A DNA stretch of 64,000 nucleotides from Prevotellaceae bacterium (lineage in GTDB: Bacteria; Bacteroidota; Bacteroidia; Bacteroidales; Bacteroidaceae), in contig JAHZGX010000019.1 of the NCBI GenBank assembly GCA_019420585.1, positions 1 to 64,000 of the forward strand, read 5' to 3'. Below the pieces are notes generated by a model that saw only the letters and a list, made by a program, of their open reading frames with translations, made no database searches and was not told where the DNA came from. Positions 18,828 through 27,348 of the stretch are shown here, piece by piece. A program made the translations under genes and the position numbers. Positions within the stretch are counted from its first letter, which is position 1; each line of letters begins with the position of its first letter.

Positions 18828-19979
18828 CTACTCCAAATCACCCAAGTCCCTCACGATGTAATAAGCCGGCTTGGGCTTGTAGTCCTTGTCTATGAGCAGA
18901 GGATAGTTGTCCGCGCCCAGCCAGGAGTCATTGTCAGAGAGGTTCCAGAAAGTCACGTTGCCTATGACATCGCTGTGGCGGCGGAACACGTGGAAGAGCG
19001 AGGCATACTGGTTGTTGAAGCGCGTGAGGGTCTCCAGGTCGGGCATCCCGCCTTCGCCCCGGCTGAATTTCAGTTGCCCTCCCTTCTCATGGTTGGCCCT
19101 GACATCCAGTTCGGTGATGTGTATCACGTCCGTCACCTGCGAGAAAGAGTCAATGGCCGCCTCCAGCAGGGCGGCATCCGGCCAGTAAATGTTGTAATGT
19201 GCCTGCATTCCCATGCCGTGCATGGGCACTCCCGCCGCCCGCATCTTCCTTATCATGGCCATGATGCGGTCGCGTTTGGCCGGATCCACGGTACTGTAAT
19301 CATTATAGAAGAGCAGGGCTGTGGAGTCGGCCTCGTGGGCAAAGGCGAACGCCTTGGCTATGAACTCATCGCCGCACAACTGGTAATGACGCGTCTGGCG
19401 GTAGGCACAGGCCACATCGGCAGGGCCGTCGGCAATGGCCTCATTGACCACATCCCAGGCATCCACCACGTCCTTGTACCGCCCCACCACAGCATGGATG
19501 TGCTCACGCAGGCGTGCATAGAATACCTCCTTGGCCACCTCATGTCCCCGTTCATCGGTGAACATCCAATCGGGAAACTGCTCGTGCCAGCAAAGGCAGT
19601 GGCCACGCATCCTCATCCCATGCTGCCGGCAGAAGTCGGCAATGCTGTCAGCCGCCTCCCAGGCGTACACTCCCTCACGCGGATGTACGGAGGCAGGCTT
19701 CATGGCATTCTCGGCAGTGGCGGTGCTGAAATTGGCCGTTATCAAGGCACGATGCCCGTCCTTGCCCACATTCCTGAGGTTGAGGCTCACCCCGACATCA
19801 AACTGACGGCGATAGGCATCTTTCAGTCCCCGGGACTGCTGAGCCTGGGAAAGGGCAGGGGAAACCGCACACAGGAACAGGGCACACAGCCCGCAGCGCA
19901 CCAGGGCTGCCCTCAGAAGGGAGACGAAGCGGTGGAAAGAGCGAGGTCTGGCCTCAACGGTGCTTGGATGAAAGGTCAT
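18828..19979 (-). CDS. GH10 endo-1,4-beta-xylanase (383 aa)
   Basis: Hydrolyses internal beta-1,4 links in xylan. After an unusually long N-terminus (about 25 residues before the hydrophobic core ALFLCAVSPALSQAQ) comes the TIM barrel: TAENAMKPASVHP, RGHCLCWHEQFPDW, the acid/base Glu in DAWDVVNEA (near 168) and the nucleophile Glu in VIHITELDVR (near 275), then TFWNLSDNDSWL near the end. Length and motifs are complete, so it should be active. It is exported and lies downstream of rsmD and upstream of the (alpha/alpha)6 glycosidase. No SusC/SusD pair is present nearby, unlike typical xylan loci. Confidence 0.9.
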   Translation of the reverse strand: MTFHPSTVEARPRSFHRFVSLLRAALVRCGLCALFLCAVSPALSQAQQSRGLKDAYRRQFDVGVSLNLRNVGKDGHRALITANFSTATAENAMKPASVHPREGVYAWEAADSIADFCRQHGMRMRGHCLCWHEQFPDWMFTDERGHEVAKEVFYARLREHIHAVVGRYKDVVDAWDVVNEAIADGPADVACAYRQTRHYQLCGDEFIAKAFAFAHEADSTALLFYNDYSTVDPAKRDRIMAMIRKMRAAGVPMHGMGMQAHYNIYWPDAALLEAAIDSFSQVTDVIHITELDVRANHEKGGQLKFSRGEGGMPDLETLTRFNNQYASLFHVFRRHSDVIGNVTFWNLSDNDSWLGADNYPLLIDKDYKPKPAYYIVRDLGDLE

Positions 19980-20023
19980 AAGGATGTGATTTCAGGTGGA
20001 AAGACTGTCAAGCGGGACGCGCC

Positions 20024-20557
20024 CTACTGGAAAAAGGAGAAATTCACGCTGCCGTAAGCACGGTGCTCCACGAAGCGCGGATGCCGGGAGAAATCATTGT
20101 GCTTGCCGTGTTCAAGCACAAAGAGTCCACCCTCGCGGAGCAAGCCACGCTCCATCACGATGTCCGGCATCCGGGGCAGTTCCTCCAGCACATAAGGTGG
20201 GTCGGCAAAGATGAAGTCGAACCGTTCACGGCAGCGGGCCAGATAGCGGAACACGTCGGCACGCACGGGGAAGGCTGCCTTGTCCTGCAACTTGTCAATG
20301 AAGCCGCAGATGAAACTGAAATGAAGAGGGTCATTCTCCACCGAAACCACATGGCCGCAGCCGCGGCTCAGGAGTTCCAGCGTGATGCTCCCCGTGCCCG
20401 AGAAGAGGTCAAGTGCCGAGGGCTCCTCATCGAAGTCGATGTATCCCTGCAGCACATTGAAGAGGTTCTCCTTGGCAAAGTCCGTCGTTGGCCTTGCCTT
20501 GAAGGTACGCGGTATGTCGAACCTGCGTCCCTTGTATTTTCCGGTGATTACGCGCAT
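20024..20557 (-). CDS. rsmD: 16S rRNA (guanine-966-N2)-methyltransferase (177 aa)
   Basis: Cytoplasmic SAM-dependent methyltransferase that modifies G966 of 16S rRNA. It starts MRVITGKYKGRRFDIP, with RPTTDFAKENLFNVL; SAM-binding ALDLFSGTGSITLELLSRG (about 48-66) and catalytic ADPPY (about 115-119) are all present. It overlaps the upstream DUF3822 gene by 10 bp, the usual arrangement in Bacteroidetes. The start at 20557 is fixed by the MRVITGKYKG family start. Confidence 0.93.
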   Translation of the reverse strand: MRVITGKYKGRRFDIPRTFKARPTTDFAKENLFNVLQGYIDFDEEPSALDLFSGTGSITLELLSRGCGHVVSVENDPLHFSFICGFIDKLQDKAAFPVRADVFRYLARCRERFDFIFADPPYVLEELPRMPDIVMERGLLREGGLFVLEHGKHNDFSRHPRFVEHRAYGSVNFSFFQ

Positions 20558-21288
20558 GTCTCCACGTTCATTATATAGTTCATGAGTTCCTTCTCCAGTG
20601 ATGCGGCATCGCCCCACAGCAGGCAGGGTGTCCTCCCCGCATCCAGCCCCAGTGTGCGCCACGCGGCCATCAGGTAATAGATGCGGTCGGCATCGGCCGA
20701 GGCCGGATAGGCACAGGCGAAGCGCAACTGGCCACCCGTCAGCAGGCACACATGCAGTTCATCGGCATCCATGTGCACGTGGACACGATGCTCGGTGGCA
20801 GGCAACTTGCGGTCGTGCCCGGCAGCCTGCCCCACCAGTTGGCCAGCCCTGCCCGACATGTCCACCTGGGGATAGAGTTCTTCCACCACCCGGGCAAGGG
20901 GCTGCGGGATGGAGTATATCTCCACCACATCCATGCCGGGGAGTATCCTGTGGCGTATGTCGGCATTGTTCACCCGCACGTTGGAGAAGGTAAGCCTGTA
21001 GATTGAGGGCATGTCCGAACGGCGGAAGAGTTCCACGGGCACATAGGTGGAGGGAGCGTGTGACACCAGTTCCACCCGTGCATAGGTACGTGAGGACACG
21101 CGTGCATCAGTCAGCACAGCCCGCAGGACCTCGGCATGACTCTGATTCCCAGCCTCTACCCATGGCTTGCCCACCTGCAATATCTGCTGGCCGGCAAGGT
21201 CATCCACAGAGACAGAAAATCCACCCACGAGGACGTGGATGGACAATCTGTATACACTCCGGGAGCCTTTACTCCCAGTTGCCTGCAT
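20548..21288 (-). CDS. DUF3822 family protein (246 aa)
   Basis: Conserved Bacteroidetes protein that regularly precedes rsmD; it has an actin-like/ASKHA-type appearance but no known function. Visible features are SVYRLSIHVLVGGFSVSVDDL at the start, YVPVELFRRSD, DVVEIYSIPQPL, HVHMDADELHVCLLTGGQLRFACAYPAS and DADRIYYLMAAWRTLGLD. The frame is open to an ATG at 21318; the ATG at 21288 reduces the overlap with the upstream gene (end at 21269) and is used here. It overlaps rsmD by 10 bp. Confidence 0.8.
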   Translation of the reverse strand: MQATGSKGSRSVYRLSIHVLVGGFSVSVDDLAGQQILQVGKPWVEAGNQSHAEVLRAVLTDARVSSRTYARVELVSHAPSTYVPVELFRRSDMPSIYRLTFSNVRVNNADIRHRILPGMDVVEIYSIPQPLARVVEELYPQVDMSGRAGQLVGQAAGHDRKLPATEHRVHVHMDADELHVCLLTGGQLRFACAYPASADADRIYYLMAAWRTLGLDAGRTPCLLWGDAASLEKELMNYIMNVETCA

Positions 21289-21964
21289 TATTGTTCCAGT
21301 TTGAACCGGCATCACCAATCTTCAGACCGGCGTAGGCACCCTTGGCATCAGCCTCCTCGGCACGGTTATAGATGAGACGCTTGCCGGCCTTGCCCATTCC
21401 CTTGAGGAAACTGCTGTCGGGAGCGTTGCACTCCATCACCTGCATGATGGTGCCGGAACGCGTGGTGTTGGGCACTGCCACCAACTCGAAAGTATCGCCC
21501 TGAGAGAAGGGGATGAATCGCAGTGAGTCTGGCTCAAAGCCCTCTTCCTTATAAAGAGAATCGCGAAGCGACACCCACACCGTGTCACGGCGGAAGTTCT
21601 GCAAGCCGTTTGCAATGATGGCTGCCTGGTCGCCGCTGTTCACGATGGCTGCGGCCGAAGACTCGGTCAGACCCTTGTCCATCTGGTCGTCACTGAGGTC
21701 TCCCTGCTTCATGACAATAGGCAACTTGCCGTTCTTCACGAAATCTATCAGCACAGACCAGTCGGCACAATAAACACCGTCATGCTGGCTCTTGAACTCT
21801 TCTTCAGCCTTACGGATGTCAATGAGGCGCGCCTTCACAACAGCCTCACGCTGGGCAACTTCTTCATCAAAGCCCATTGTGTCCGAGATGCTACGCCAGC
21901 AAATGAACAGCAGCAAGACGGCACACACGCCCAAGATAAGATTCACAATCTTCTTCTGTTTCAT
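21269..21964 (-). CDS. Single-pass membrane protein of unknown function (231 aa)
   Basis: N-terminal transmembrane segment (IVNLILGVCAVLLLFICW, about 6-23) followed by a periplasmic part: EAVVKARLIDIRKAEEEFKSQHDGVYCADWSVLIDFVKNGKLP resembles a pseudopilin-like helix and loop, then a long variable part. This family is common in Bacteroidales and always hypothetical. It is first in the minus-strand operon with DUF3822 and rsmD, and is divergent from the helicase at 22057. A TACTTTTG box at 22006-21999 (minus) probably drives it. Confidence 0.75.
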   Translation of the reverse strand: MKQKKIVNLILGVCAVLLLFICWRSISDTMGFDEEVAQREAVVKARLIDIRKAEEEFKSQHDGVYCADWSVLIDFVKNGKLPIVMKQGDLSDDQMDKGLTESSAAAIVNSGDQAAIIANGLQNFRRDTVWVSLRDSLYKEEGFEPDSLRFIPFSQGDTFELVAVPNTTRSGTIMQVMECNAPDSSFLKGMGKAGKRLIYNRAEEADAKGAYAGLKIGDAGSNWNNNAGNWE

Positions 21965-21998
21965 GTTGTATTTGTTTTTTATTTGTATATTCGCATTA

Positions 21999-22006
21999 CA
22001 AAAGTA
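21999..22006 (-). promoter_or_regulatory. -7 element for the 21269-21964 / DUF3822 / rsmD operon
   Basis: TACTTTTG on the minus strand, about 35 nt before the ATG at 21964. No exact TTTG was found at the -33 position. Confidence 0.45.
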
Positions 22007-22056
22007 GGCTAAATAATTCACATAAAAGGTCTCTACGGGGATTTTTCTGCAAAAGA

Positions 22057-23508
22057 ATGCCATTCACAGAAGATTTGGAAGGCTTGGTGCTTGCTCATTT
22101 CGCACACAAGCCCACGGAATGTCAGCAAAATGCCATACGCATGTGGGCTGACTTCATGTTGAGCGGAGAGGCCGACACGGCTTTCCTGCTCAAGGGATAT
22201 GCCGGTACGGGAAAGACGTCGCTGGTGGCTGCCATGGTGCAGACGCTCTGCGAACTGAAGCAGCCCGTCATGCTGCTCGCTCCCACCGGGCGCGCCGCCA
22301 AGGTGTTCTCACTCTACTCCGGCATGCCGGCCTTCACCATCCACAGGAAGGTGTACCGGCAAAAGGCGCTCACCGAACCGGGCACGTTCCAGCCTAACAT
22401 CAACCTGCACAGGCACACGACATTCATTGTGGACGAGGCATCCATGGTGTCCAACACCGGGGCAGAGGGAAGCGTGTCCTTCGGAACGGGACGCCTGCTC
22501 GATGACCTCATCCATTATGTGTACTCCTGCGAGGGATGCAGGCTGATGCTCATAGGCGACACGGCACAGTTTCCTCCCGTGGGCACCGAGGAGAGCCCGG
22601 CACTCGACCGGGATATGGTGGCCGGTTACGGGCTCACGGTATGGGAGGCGCAGATGACCGAGGTCGTACGTCAGGCCGACGACTCAGGCATCCTGTGGAA
22701 TGCCACCATGCTGCGCCGCCTGCTGGCCTGTGGCGATGGCCGCATGTCCCTTCCGCACTTCCGCCTGCAGGGCATGCCGGACATCAGAGTGGTCATGGGC
22801 GATGAACTGATAGAGTCTCTGGAGAGCAGTTACAGCCGGTGCGGCACCGACGGCACCATCGTGGTGACCCGGAGCAACAAGCGCGCCAACATCTTCAACC
22901 AGGGCATACGCGCGCGCATCCTTTATATGGAGGAGGAACTGTGCGGGAGCGACCAGGTGCTCATTGCCAAGAACAACTATTACTGGACCGAAAGGGAACA
23001 GGACGAAGGACAAGAAAAGGAGAACCGCATGGCTTTCATCGCCAACGGGGACACGGCCATCGTGCGCCGGGTGCACAACTCCAGGAGTTTTTACGGATTC
23101 CGCTTTGCAGACGCCACACTCACCTTCCCCGACTATGCCAACCGGGAAATGGAGGTCACCGTGCTGCTGGACACCCTCACAAGCGAATCGCCGGCCCTCA
23201 CGCGCCAGCAGCAGGAGGCTCTCTTCCAGGCCGTATGGGCCGATTATCCGGAGATAGGGAACAAGCGCGAGAGGATGAAGAAGTTGCGCCAGGACCCTTA
23301 CTTCAACGCCTTGCAAATCAAGTATTCCTATGCCGTCACCTGCCACAAGGCACAGGGCGGCCAGTGGGATCACGTATACATCGACCAGGGCTACATGACC
23401 GATGACATGCTCTCGCCCGACTACCTGCGCTGGCTCTACACCGCACTGACCCGCGCCACCGAGCGGGTATTCCTCATCAACTGGCCGGAGGCACAGGTTG
23501 AGGAGTGA
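22057..23508 (+). CDS. RecD/Dda-like superfamily 1 DNA helicase (483 aa)
   Basis: ATP-dependent DNA helicase. Walker A GYAGTGKTS at about 47-55; LLAPTGRAAKVFS (motif Ia), FIVDEASMVS (Walker B), LMLIGDTAQFPPVG (motif III), VVTRSNKRANIFNQGIR (motif IV) and the C-terminal YAVTCHKAQGGQWDHVYIDQG with LYTALTRATERVFLI (motifs V/VI, UvrD_C_2). It is shorter than RecD2 and has no N-terminal extension, so it is closer to stand-alone Dda/Pif1-type enzymes of Bacteroidetes. It is transcribed alone, divergent from the gene at 21964. Confidence 0.88.
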   Translation: MPFTEDLEGLVLAHFAHKPTECQQNAIRMWADFMLSGEADTAFLLKGYAGTGKTSLVAAMVQTLCELKQPVMLLAPTGRAAKVFSLYSGMPAFTIHRKVYRQKALTEPGTFQPNINLHRHTTFIVDEASMVSNTGAEGSVSFGTGRLLDDLIHYVYSCEGCRLMLIGDTAQFPPVGTEESPALDRDMVAGYGLTVWEAQMTEVVRQADDSGILWNATMLRRLLACGDGRMSLPHFRLQGMPDIRVVMGDELIESLESSYSRCGTDGTIVVTRSNKRANIFNQGIRARILYMEEELCGSDQVLIAKNNYYWTEREQDEGQEKENRMAFIANGDTAIVRRVHNSRSFYGFRFADATLTFPDYANREMEVTVLLDTLTSESPALTRQQQEALFQAVWADYPEIGNKRERMKKLRQDPYFNALQIKYSYAVTCHKAQGGQWDHVYIDQGYMTDDMLSPDYLRWLYTALTRATERVFLINWPEAQVEE

Positions 23509-23572
23509 GGCTTTGCCTTCGCCATTCACGCCCTGCGCCTTATATTGTCAAGATTTTAGAGACCAAGCGCAA

Positions 23573-23710
23573 AAAAGCGCCTGCCCAGGAAAAAATAAAA
23601 GTCAGGTTAGAATTTTTTTTCCTGGTGAGAAACATAAAATCGGGTAGTTTGGCGGAAACGCGAATATGTAAAGAAAAAGAAATCTACGTCAATGGGGAAT
23701 CACTGCGCCG
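23573..23710. repeat. Dispersed repeat B, copy at 23.6 kb
   Basis: AAAAGCGCCTGCCCAGGAAA, ATAAAAGTCAGGTTAG, TTTTTTTTCCTGGTGAGAAA, CATAAAATCGGGTAGTTTGG and TGTAAAGAAAAAGAAATC occur here in order. The same blocks occur in the same order on the minus strand at 57195-57338. No gene is seen in 23509-23773. Confidence 0.8.
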
Positions 23711-23773
23711 ATTTTGAAAGTATATCTTGCAAAAACATGGAAATATTCGCAAGTATACTTACAAGAAATGGCT

Positions 23774-24106
23774 TTATCCTGGAGACAGGAGCGTATTTTC
23801 CCATGCAGGAAATACCTCCACGCCACAGCGGTCAATGTGACTCCTGAGTTCTGCATTGTGTAAATGCTCATAAAGACAGAAGTCAAACTCATAGGGAAGC
23901 CCCAAGTCGTCCACCTCACGCATCACGCCCTGCAAGTCGGCAAGGGTAAGCGCGTCACCCATCAAGGCAATGTCCACATCAGAGAAAGGTTTGTTGGTTC
24001 CCTTCGCCCTTGAGCCAAACAGGACAGCCCGATGCACATGCGGGAAATGCGCCAGAACTTCCCGCAGTGCCTGCCATTCCTCTTCATCCAAGCCGTAACG
24101 CCTCAT
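23774..24106 (-). CDS. MNT-type nucleotidyltransferase (110 aa)
   Basis: Minimal nucleotidyltransferase with the active site AVLFGSRAKGTNKPFSDVDIAL (about 38-59; GSRAKG and DVD metal ligands intact). Members of this family usually pair with a HEPN-type partner, and the gene upstream is exactly that. The stop of the partner and this ATG overlap in TGATG (24104-24108). The pair fits the HI0073/HI0074 type: the transferase modifies and silences the HEPN partner. The C-terminus carries DFCLYEHLHNAELRSHIDRCGVEVF. Confidence 0.88.
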   Translation of the reverse strand: MRRYGLDEEEWQALREVLAHFPHVHRAVLFGSRAKGTNKPFSDVDIALMGDALTLADLQGVMREVDDLGLPYEFDFCLYEHLHNAELRSHIDRCGVEVFPAWENTLLSPG

Positions 24107-24540
24107 CAGTCTCCTTCAAATATCGCATTCATATGCTCGCTGAACCTCATGAAGATGGGCAGGAAATCGTTCACTATCTGACAAAGCACAGCCTGGAACT
24201 CCTCGTCATCATAGCAGTGAGAGGTAAGATTGCGGGATGCAATGGTATCCATCCACCTGGCATCGTCCACAAGTCCCATCTGCAAGGCACGGCGGATAGC
24301 GTCCCTTGACCCCTGCACATCAGTGTATCCTTGGTATTCCTCATAGTCCTTCATGACCTTCCAAGCCAGTTCCTGCGTATACTCAAAACGCTGCACCAGC
24401 CCTTCTTTCAGCAAGTCGTCCACCTCACTGCTCCCATGTTGCTCCGCAGCAATTATATCAACAGCCTTGCGCAACCTGGCCAAGGCCTTGTCATAATTTT
24501 CCAGCCGCTGTCTCCAACGAACATCCTGTTTCATTGCCAT
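24106..24540 (-). CDS. HI0074-like HEPN-superfamily partner of the nucleotidyltransferase (144 aa)
   Basis: All-alpha HEPN-type protein, annotated in the family as a nucleotidyltransferase substrate-binding protein. RFEYTQELAWKVMKDYEEYQG and SRDAIRRALQMGLVDDARWMDTIASRNLTSHCYD contain the conserved Arg-Asn/His region (SRNLTSHCYD) of possible RNase activity. It precedes the MNT gene with a 1-nt overlap. The promoter at 24553-24585 predicts a leader of only a few nucleotides, so translation may be nearly leaderless. The start could be the ATG at 24540 or the one two codons later. Toxin activity is inferred, not shown. Confidence 0.85.
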   Translation of the reverse strand: MAMKQDVRWRQRLENYDKALARLRKAVDIIAAEQHGSSEVDDLLKEGLVQRFEYTQELAWKVMKDYEEYQGYTDVQGSRDAIRRALQMGLVDDARWMDTIASRNLTSHCYDDEEFQAVLCQIVNDFLPIFMRFSEHMNAIFEGD

Positions 24541-24552
24541 ACTTCTTTATTC

Positions 24553-24585
24553 GCAAAGTTACAGTAAATGTGCGAGGTGCACAAA
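24553..24585 (-). promoter_or_regulatory. Promoter of the HEPN/MNT pair
   Basis: On the minus strand TTTG (24585-24582) and TAACTTTG (24560-24553) are 21 bp apart. The predicted start of transcription is only about 5-8 nt before the ATG. Confidence 0.6.
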
Positions 24586-24636
24586 CATTTACCGCGCCAA
24601 CCGATTCCCCGTCTCTGCATCGTGGCCACTCAGAGA

Positions 24637-24665
24637 GAAAGGCGAGGACTTGCTCCCCGCCTTTC
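24637..24665 (-). terminator. Hairpin after the exported protein gene
   Basis: GAAAGGCGAGG (24637-24647) pairs with CCCCGCCTTTC (24655-24665) with one mismatch. There is no long T-run on the minus side. Confidence 0.45.
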
Positions 24666-24700
24666 ATTCTCAACACAAATATCCTTTCCTGAGATGGTGC

Positions 24701-25438
24701 TTACAAGTCCTCACCACTGGCATGGTTGTACTCGTTGTCGTAGTACATGACAATTGAATACATGCCATATGACTCAGATATCATAAACCATACGCTATTT
24801 TTACGTTTCTCTTCCATGGTTCTGAGAATATAATCCATATAGATTTCCGAACGCCTCTTATCTACAGAATCAGGAGGGGATAGGGGGTCGTATGGCTCGT
24901 CTGCTGAAGCGAGAGCATCTTTTATGTCCTCATCTGAATACTTCTCTCGAAGCTTCTTATATACATCATTCCATATTGCTGCAGAATCTACCGTCTCTGG
25001 AACTTGCGTAAAAGCAGCCTCGTATCGTTTATCATGCACCCTTAGTTCATAGCCAATCTCTTCAGTTGAGGGAATGATGTATGCAGAATTAGGGCTAACT
25101 GCCGAATACTTTTCACTATCCATCATCTGCTGGCACAACCTGTTGAAGGATATTCTTATTCCTGTCTCTGACCTTGTATCTGCAAATTTCACCATGATAC
25201 GCCACACCTTATCGTGATTGGTTACGATATACACGTAAGCATTGTCACCATTGAATTCTCCCGATAATATATCAGTGGCAGCATCATAAGCAAAGCCTTT
25301 TCTACGAAGTTTCTGTATCATCTCCGCCTTGGTTCCATCCACAGGGATGCCGAGAAACTTGGTTACATCTCTTTGGGCACTGGCTGAGACAACCGTTGCA
25401 GCCAGGAGCAGTAATACTAACAGCCTTTTCATAATCAT
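24701..25438 (-). CDS. Exported hypothetical protein (245 aa)
   Basis: Signal peptide about 1-21 (MKRLLVLLLLAATVVSASAQ). The mature part starts DVTKFLGIPVDGTKAEMIQKLRRKGF, a motif common to short exported Bacteroidales proteins, and continues with LSGEFNGDNAYVYIVTNHDKVWRIMVKFAD. The C-terminus ends in EYNHASGEDL with no sorting motif. No function can be assigned. The ATG at 25438 or the one two codons later would both serve. Codon use and AT content differ somewhat from the GC-richer neighbours. Confidence 0.7.
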   Translation of the reverse strand: MIMKRLLVLLLLAATVVSASAQRDVTKFLGIPVDGTKAEMIQKLRRKGFAYDAATDILSGEFNGDNAYVYIVTNHDKVWRIMVKFADTRSETGIRISFNRLCQQMMDSEKYSAVSPNSAYIIPSTEEIGYELRVHDKRYEAAFTQVPETVDSAAIWNDVYKKLREKYSDEDIKDALASADEPYDPLSPPDSVDKRRSEIYMDYILRTMEEKRKNSVWFMISESYGMYSIVMYYDNEYNHASGEDL

Positions 25439-25571
25439 GTTCTTTATTTATGGTTTATACTGATTTCCTGCTTTCTGATGCCCGACAGAACATATCCGGC
25501 AGGCAAATCATCCTCAGGGCAAAGGCTGTCAAGACGCGTGCAGAATGCAAAAGGGGGCGCGATGCCCTTAT

Positions 25572-25752
25572 TGCGTTCTGCGAGGTAGCGTAGGAATGAA
25601 ACCTCTTCTCCTGCCAAATAAGTGCTCACACCCCGTAAGGGCTGGGCATCGATTATTATGGCAGGAGAGGGACTTCACCGTACAGGAATCCCTTACCTAT
25701 TATCCTTCAGTTCTTATTTCACTTAAAGTTTCCTACGCTTTCAGCAGAACGC
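25572..25752. repeat. Interrupted inverted repeat
   Basis: GCGTTCTGC...AGCGTAGGAA (25573-25600) recurs inverted as TTTCCTACGCT...GCAGAACGC (25730-25752), and CTCCTGCC (about 25610) recurs inverted as GGCAGGAG (about 25663). The interval 25439-25977 has no gene I can support; it may be the remains of a mobile unit. Confidence 0.4.
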
Positions 25753-25977
25753 GAGATAATAGCCAATGCTTTCTTCTATTCCGATAAGATTCTCTTGGAA
25801 CGGATGCCAAAGCATCCAATCCACCTCAAAGGTATCACTTTTATCCCAACAAAAGCACGCGCAGCAAACTTTTTCCAAAGAAAATGCCTTTCTCATGTCA
25901 CTTTTCAGCACGCCGAAACGTTATTATCATGAGCAGGCTCAAGAAAAAGAATTATGAACTTAAAACAAAGATAGAGT

Positions 25978-26412
25978 ATGGATACCCAAGTAACAGGCAT
26001 GATAATATGCCTCGGATGCGGTGTGGTGCTGCCAACAATGATTGTATGGCTGCAAGCACGTGCCAAAGCACACAAGACCAACAAGAACGCGGAGATCATT
26101 CTGGCAGCCATGGAGAAGAACCCCAACATCGACATCAAGGAACTGATGAAGAACATGAGCCGGAAAGAGACAAACATCAAGGAACGGCTTTTCAAATACC
26201 TGTTCTACGGATTCGTGTGCATAGCCATCGGCCTGGGAATGGCAGGGGCTACGATATACCAGGGTATGACCACGGGCTGGCAAGAGATTCCCTTCATCAT
26301 GACATGCACCAGCGTGCTCATGCCCTTGCTGGGCATTGGCTTCATCATGACCTATGTAATTGGCAAGCGCATGTTCCGCAAGGAACTGGAGGAAGGCTAC
26401 CGAAAGGAGTAA
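25978..26412 (+). CDS. DUF6249-like membrane protein (144 aa)
   Basis: Two or three transmembrane helices: GMIICLGCGVVLPTMIVWLQ (about 7-26), LFKYLFYGFVCIAIGLGMAGATIYQG (about 71-96) and IMTCTSVLMPLLGIGFIMTYVIGK (about 106-129), with a cytoplasmic stretch that reads AEIILAAMEKNPNIDIKELMKNM. This arrangement is typical of DUF6249. It precedes an ECF sigma factor by 19 bp, a pairing usual in Bacteroidales, and probably shares its operon. Confidence 0.8.
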   Translation: MDTQVTGMIICLGCGVVLPTMIVWLQARAKAHKTNKNAEIILAAMEKNPNIDIKELMKNMSRKETNIKERLFKYLFYGFVCIAIGLGMAGATIYQGMTTGWQEIPFIMTCTSVLMPLLGIGFIMTYVIGKRMFRKELEEGYRKE

Positions 26413-26431
26413 CGGAAGGCGGCACAGACGG

Positions 26432-26923
26432 ATGGACAAGAATCGGTTTGCAGAACTGGCAGGGCGCGAGCAGGAGCAGTTGCGGCGCGTCCTGCTGGCT
26501 CTGTGCCTGGGAGACAAGGCTCTGGCCGATGACCTGGCGCAGGAAACACTGGTAAAGGCTTATCTCTCATGCGCCGCCTACAAGGACGAAGGCCGGTTCA
26601 TGGCATGGATTTACCGCATTGCCTACCACACCTTCATCGACCACAAGCGCAGCCTCCGCCCCACTGCTTCCCTGGACTCGGCGCGTGAAGTGGCAGGAGA
26701 AAGCACAACTGACGGGGCCTTCAGGTATGAATCCCTGTATGCAGCACTCGCACTGCTGCCCGAGAAGGAACGCACCGCACTGCTGCTCTTTTACCTCAAG
26801 GGCTATTCGGCCAAAGAGATTGGAGGCATCATGGAATGCGGAGAGGATGCCGTGAAGAAGCAGTTGCAGCGGGGGCGTGAGCATCTGAGAACCAAACTGG
26901 ACAATGATGGAAAAGGACTTTAG
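26432..26923 (+). CDS. ECF-type RNA polymerase sigma factor (163 aa)
   Basis: Sigma-70 family, ECF type. Region 2: LADDLAQETLVKAYLSCAAYKDEGRFMAWIYRIAYHTFIDHKRS (about 29-72). Region 4: YAALALLPEKERTALLLFYLKGYSAKEIGGIMECGEDAVKKQLQRGREHLRTKL. The frame opens earlier but the ATG at 26432 fits the family start. Genes for a DUF6249 protein upstream and a small membrane protein overlapping by 20 bp downstream form a typical operon; the downstream protein is the probable membrane-bound anti-sigma factor. The activating signal and targets are not visible. Confidence 0.92.
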   Translation: MDKNRFAELAGREQEQLRRVLLALCLGDKALADDLAQETLVKAYLSCAAYKDEGRFMAWIYRIAYHTFIDHKRSLRPTASLDSAREVAGESTTDGAFRYESLYAALALLPEKERTALLLFYLKGYSAKEIGGIMECGEDAVKKQLQRGREHLRTKLDNDGKGL

Positions 26924-27305
26924 ACTGGAAGAACTATTTGCCGGATATCGCCCACAACTGAGCGACAAGGCTGAGTTCATGGCCTCACTGCAGCGCAAGA
27001 TAGAGGCTGTGGAGTACATACGCAATGAACAGGAGGCACAGATAAGGTATTACCGCAGGGCTGTATGGATTGCCCTGATGGTGGGACTGCTCACGGGCGG
27101 AGGGCTGATGGCAGCATTGCTGCTGTTGCCGGTGACTACCCCCACGCTCACCCTGAACCTGCCCGGCCTGGCTCATATCCTCACGCCCGAGATTGGCCAC
27201 CTGGCCGACACGCTCATGATGTCGCTCCTGCTGGGCATGGTTACCATGGCCGTGGCCCATCTGCTGATGAATTTGCCACGCACGGAAAAGCACGCCATGG
27301 CATAA
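26904..27305 (+). CDS. Small membrane protein, probable anti-sigma partner (133 aa)
   Basis: Overlaps the sigma factor gene by 20 bp. The N-terminal cytoplasmic part (LEELFAGYRPQLSDKAEFMASLQRKIEAVEYIRN) resembles the start of Bacteroidetes ECF-associated proteins. Two transmembrane helices follow at about 52-76 (VWIALMVGLLTGGGLMAALLLLP) and 104-124 (TLMMSLLLGMVTMAVAHLLM). There is no zinc-binding HxxxCxxC anti-sigma motif, so the role is inferred from position. Confidence 0.75.
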   Translation: MMEKDFRLEELFAGYRPQLSDKAEFMASLQRKIEAVEYIRNEQEAQIRYYRRAVWIALMVGLLTGGGLMAALLLLPVTTPTLTLNLPGLAHILTPEIGHLADTLMMSLLLGMVTMAVAHLLMNLPRTEKHAMA

Positions 27306-27348
27306 GCACACCGGCACAAAGGAAGCGCCACACGGACTGCATACAAAA

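Noticed and set aside
25444..25629. A 61-aa minus-strand frame upstream of the exported protein
   Set aside because: It lies inside the inverted-repeat region and has no family resemblance or promoter.
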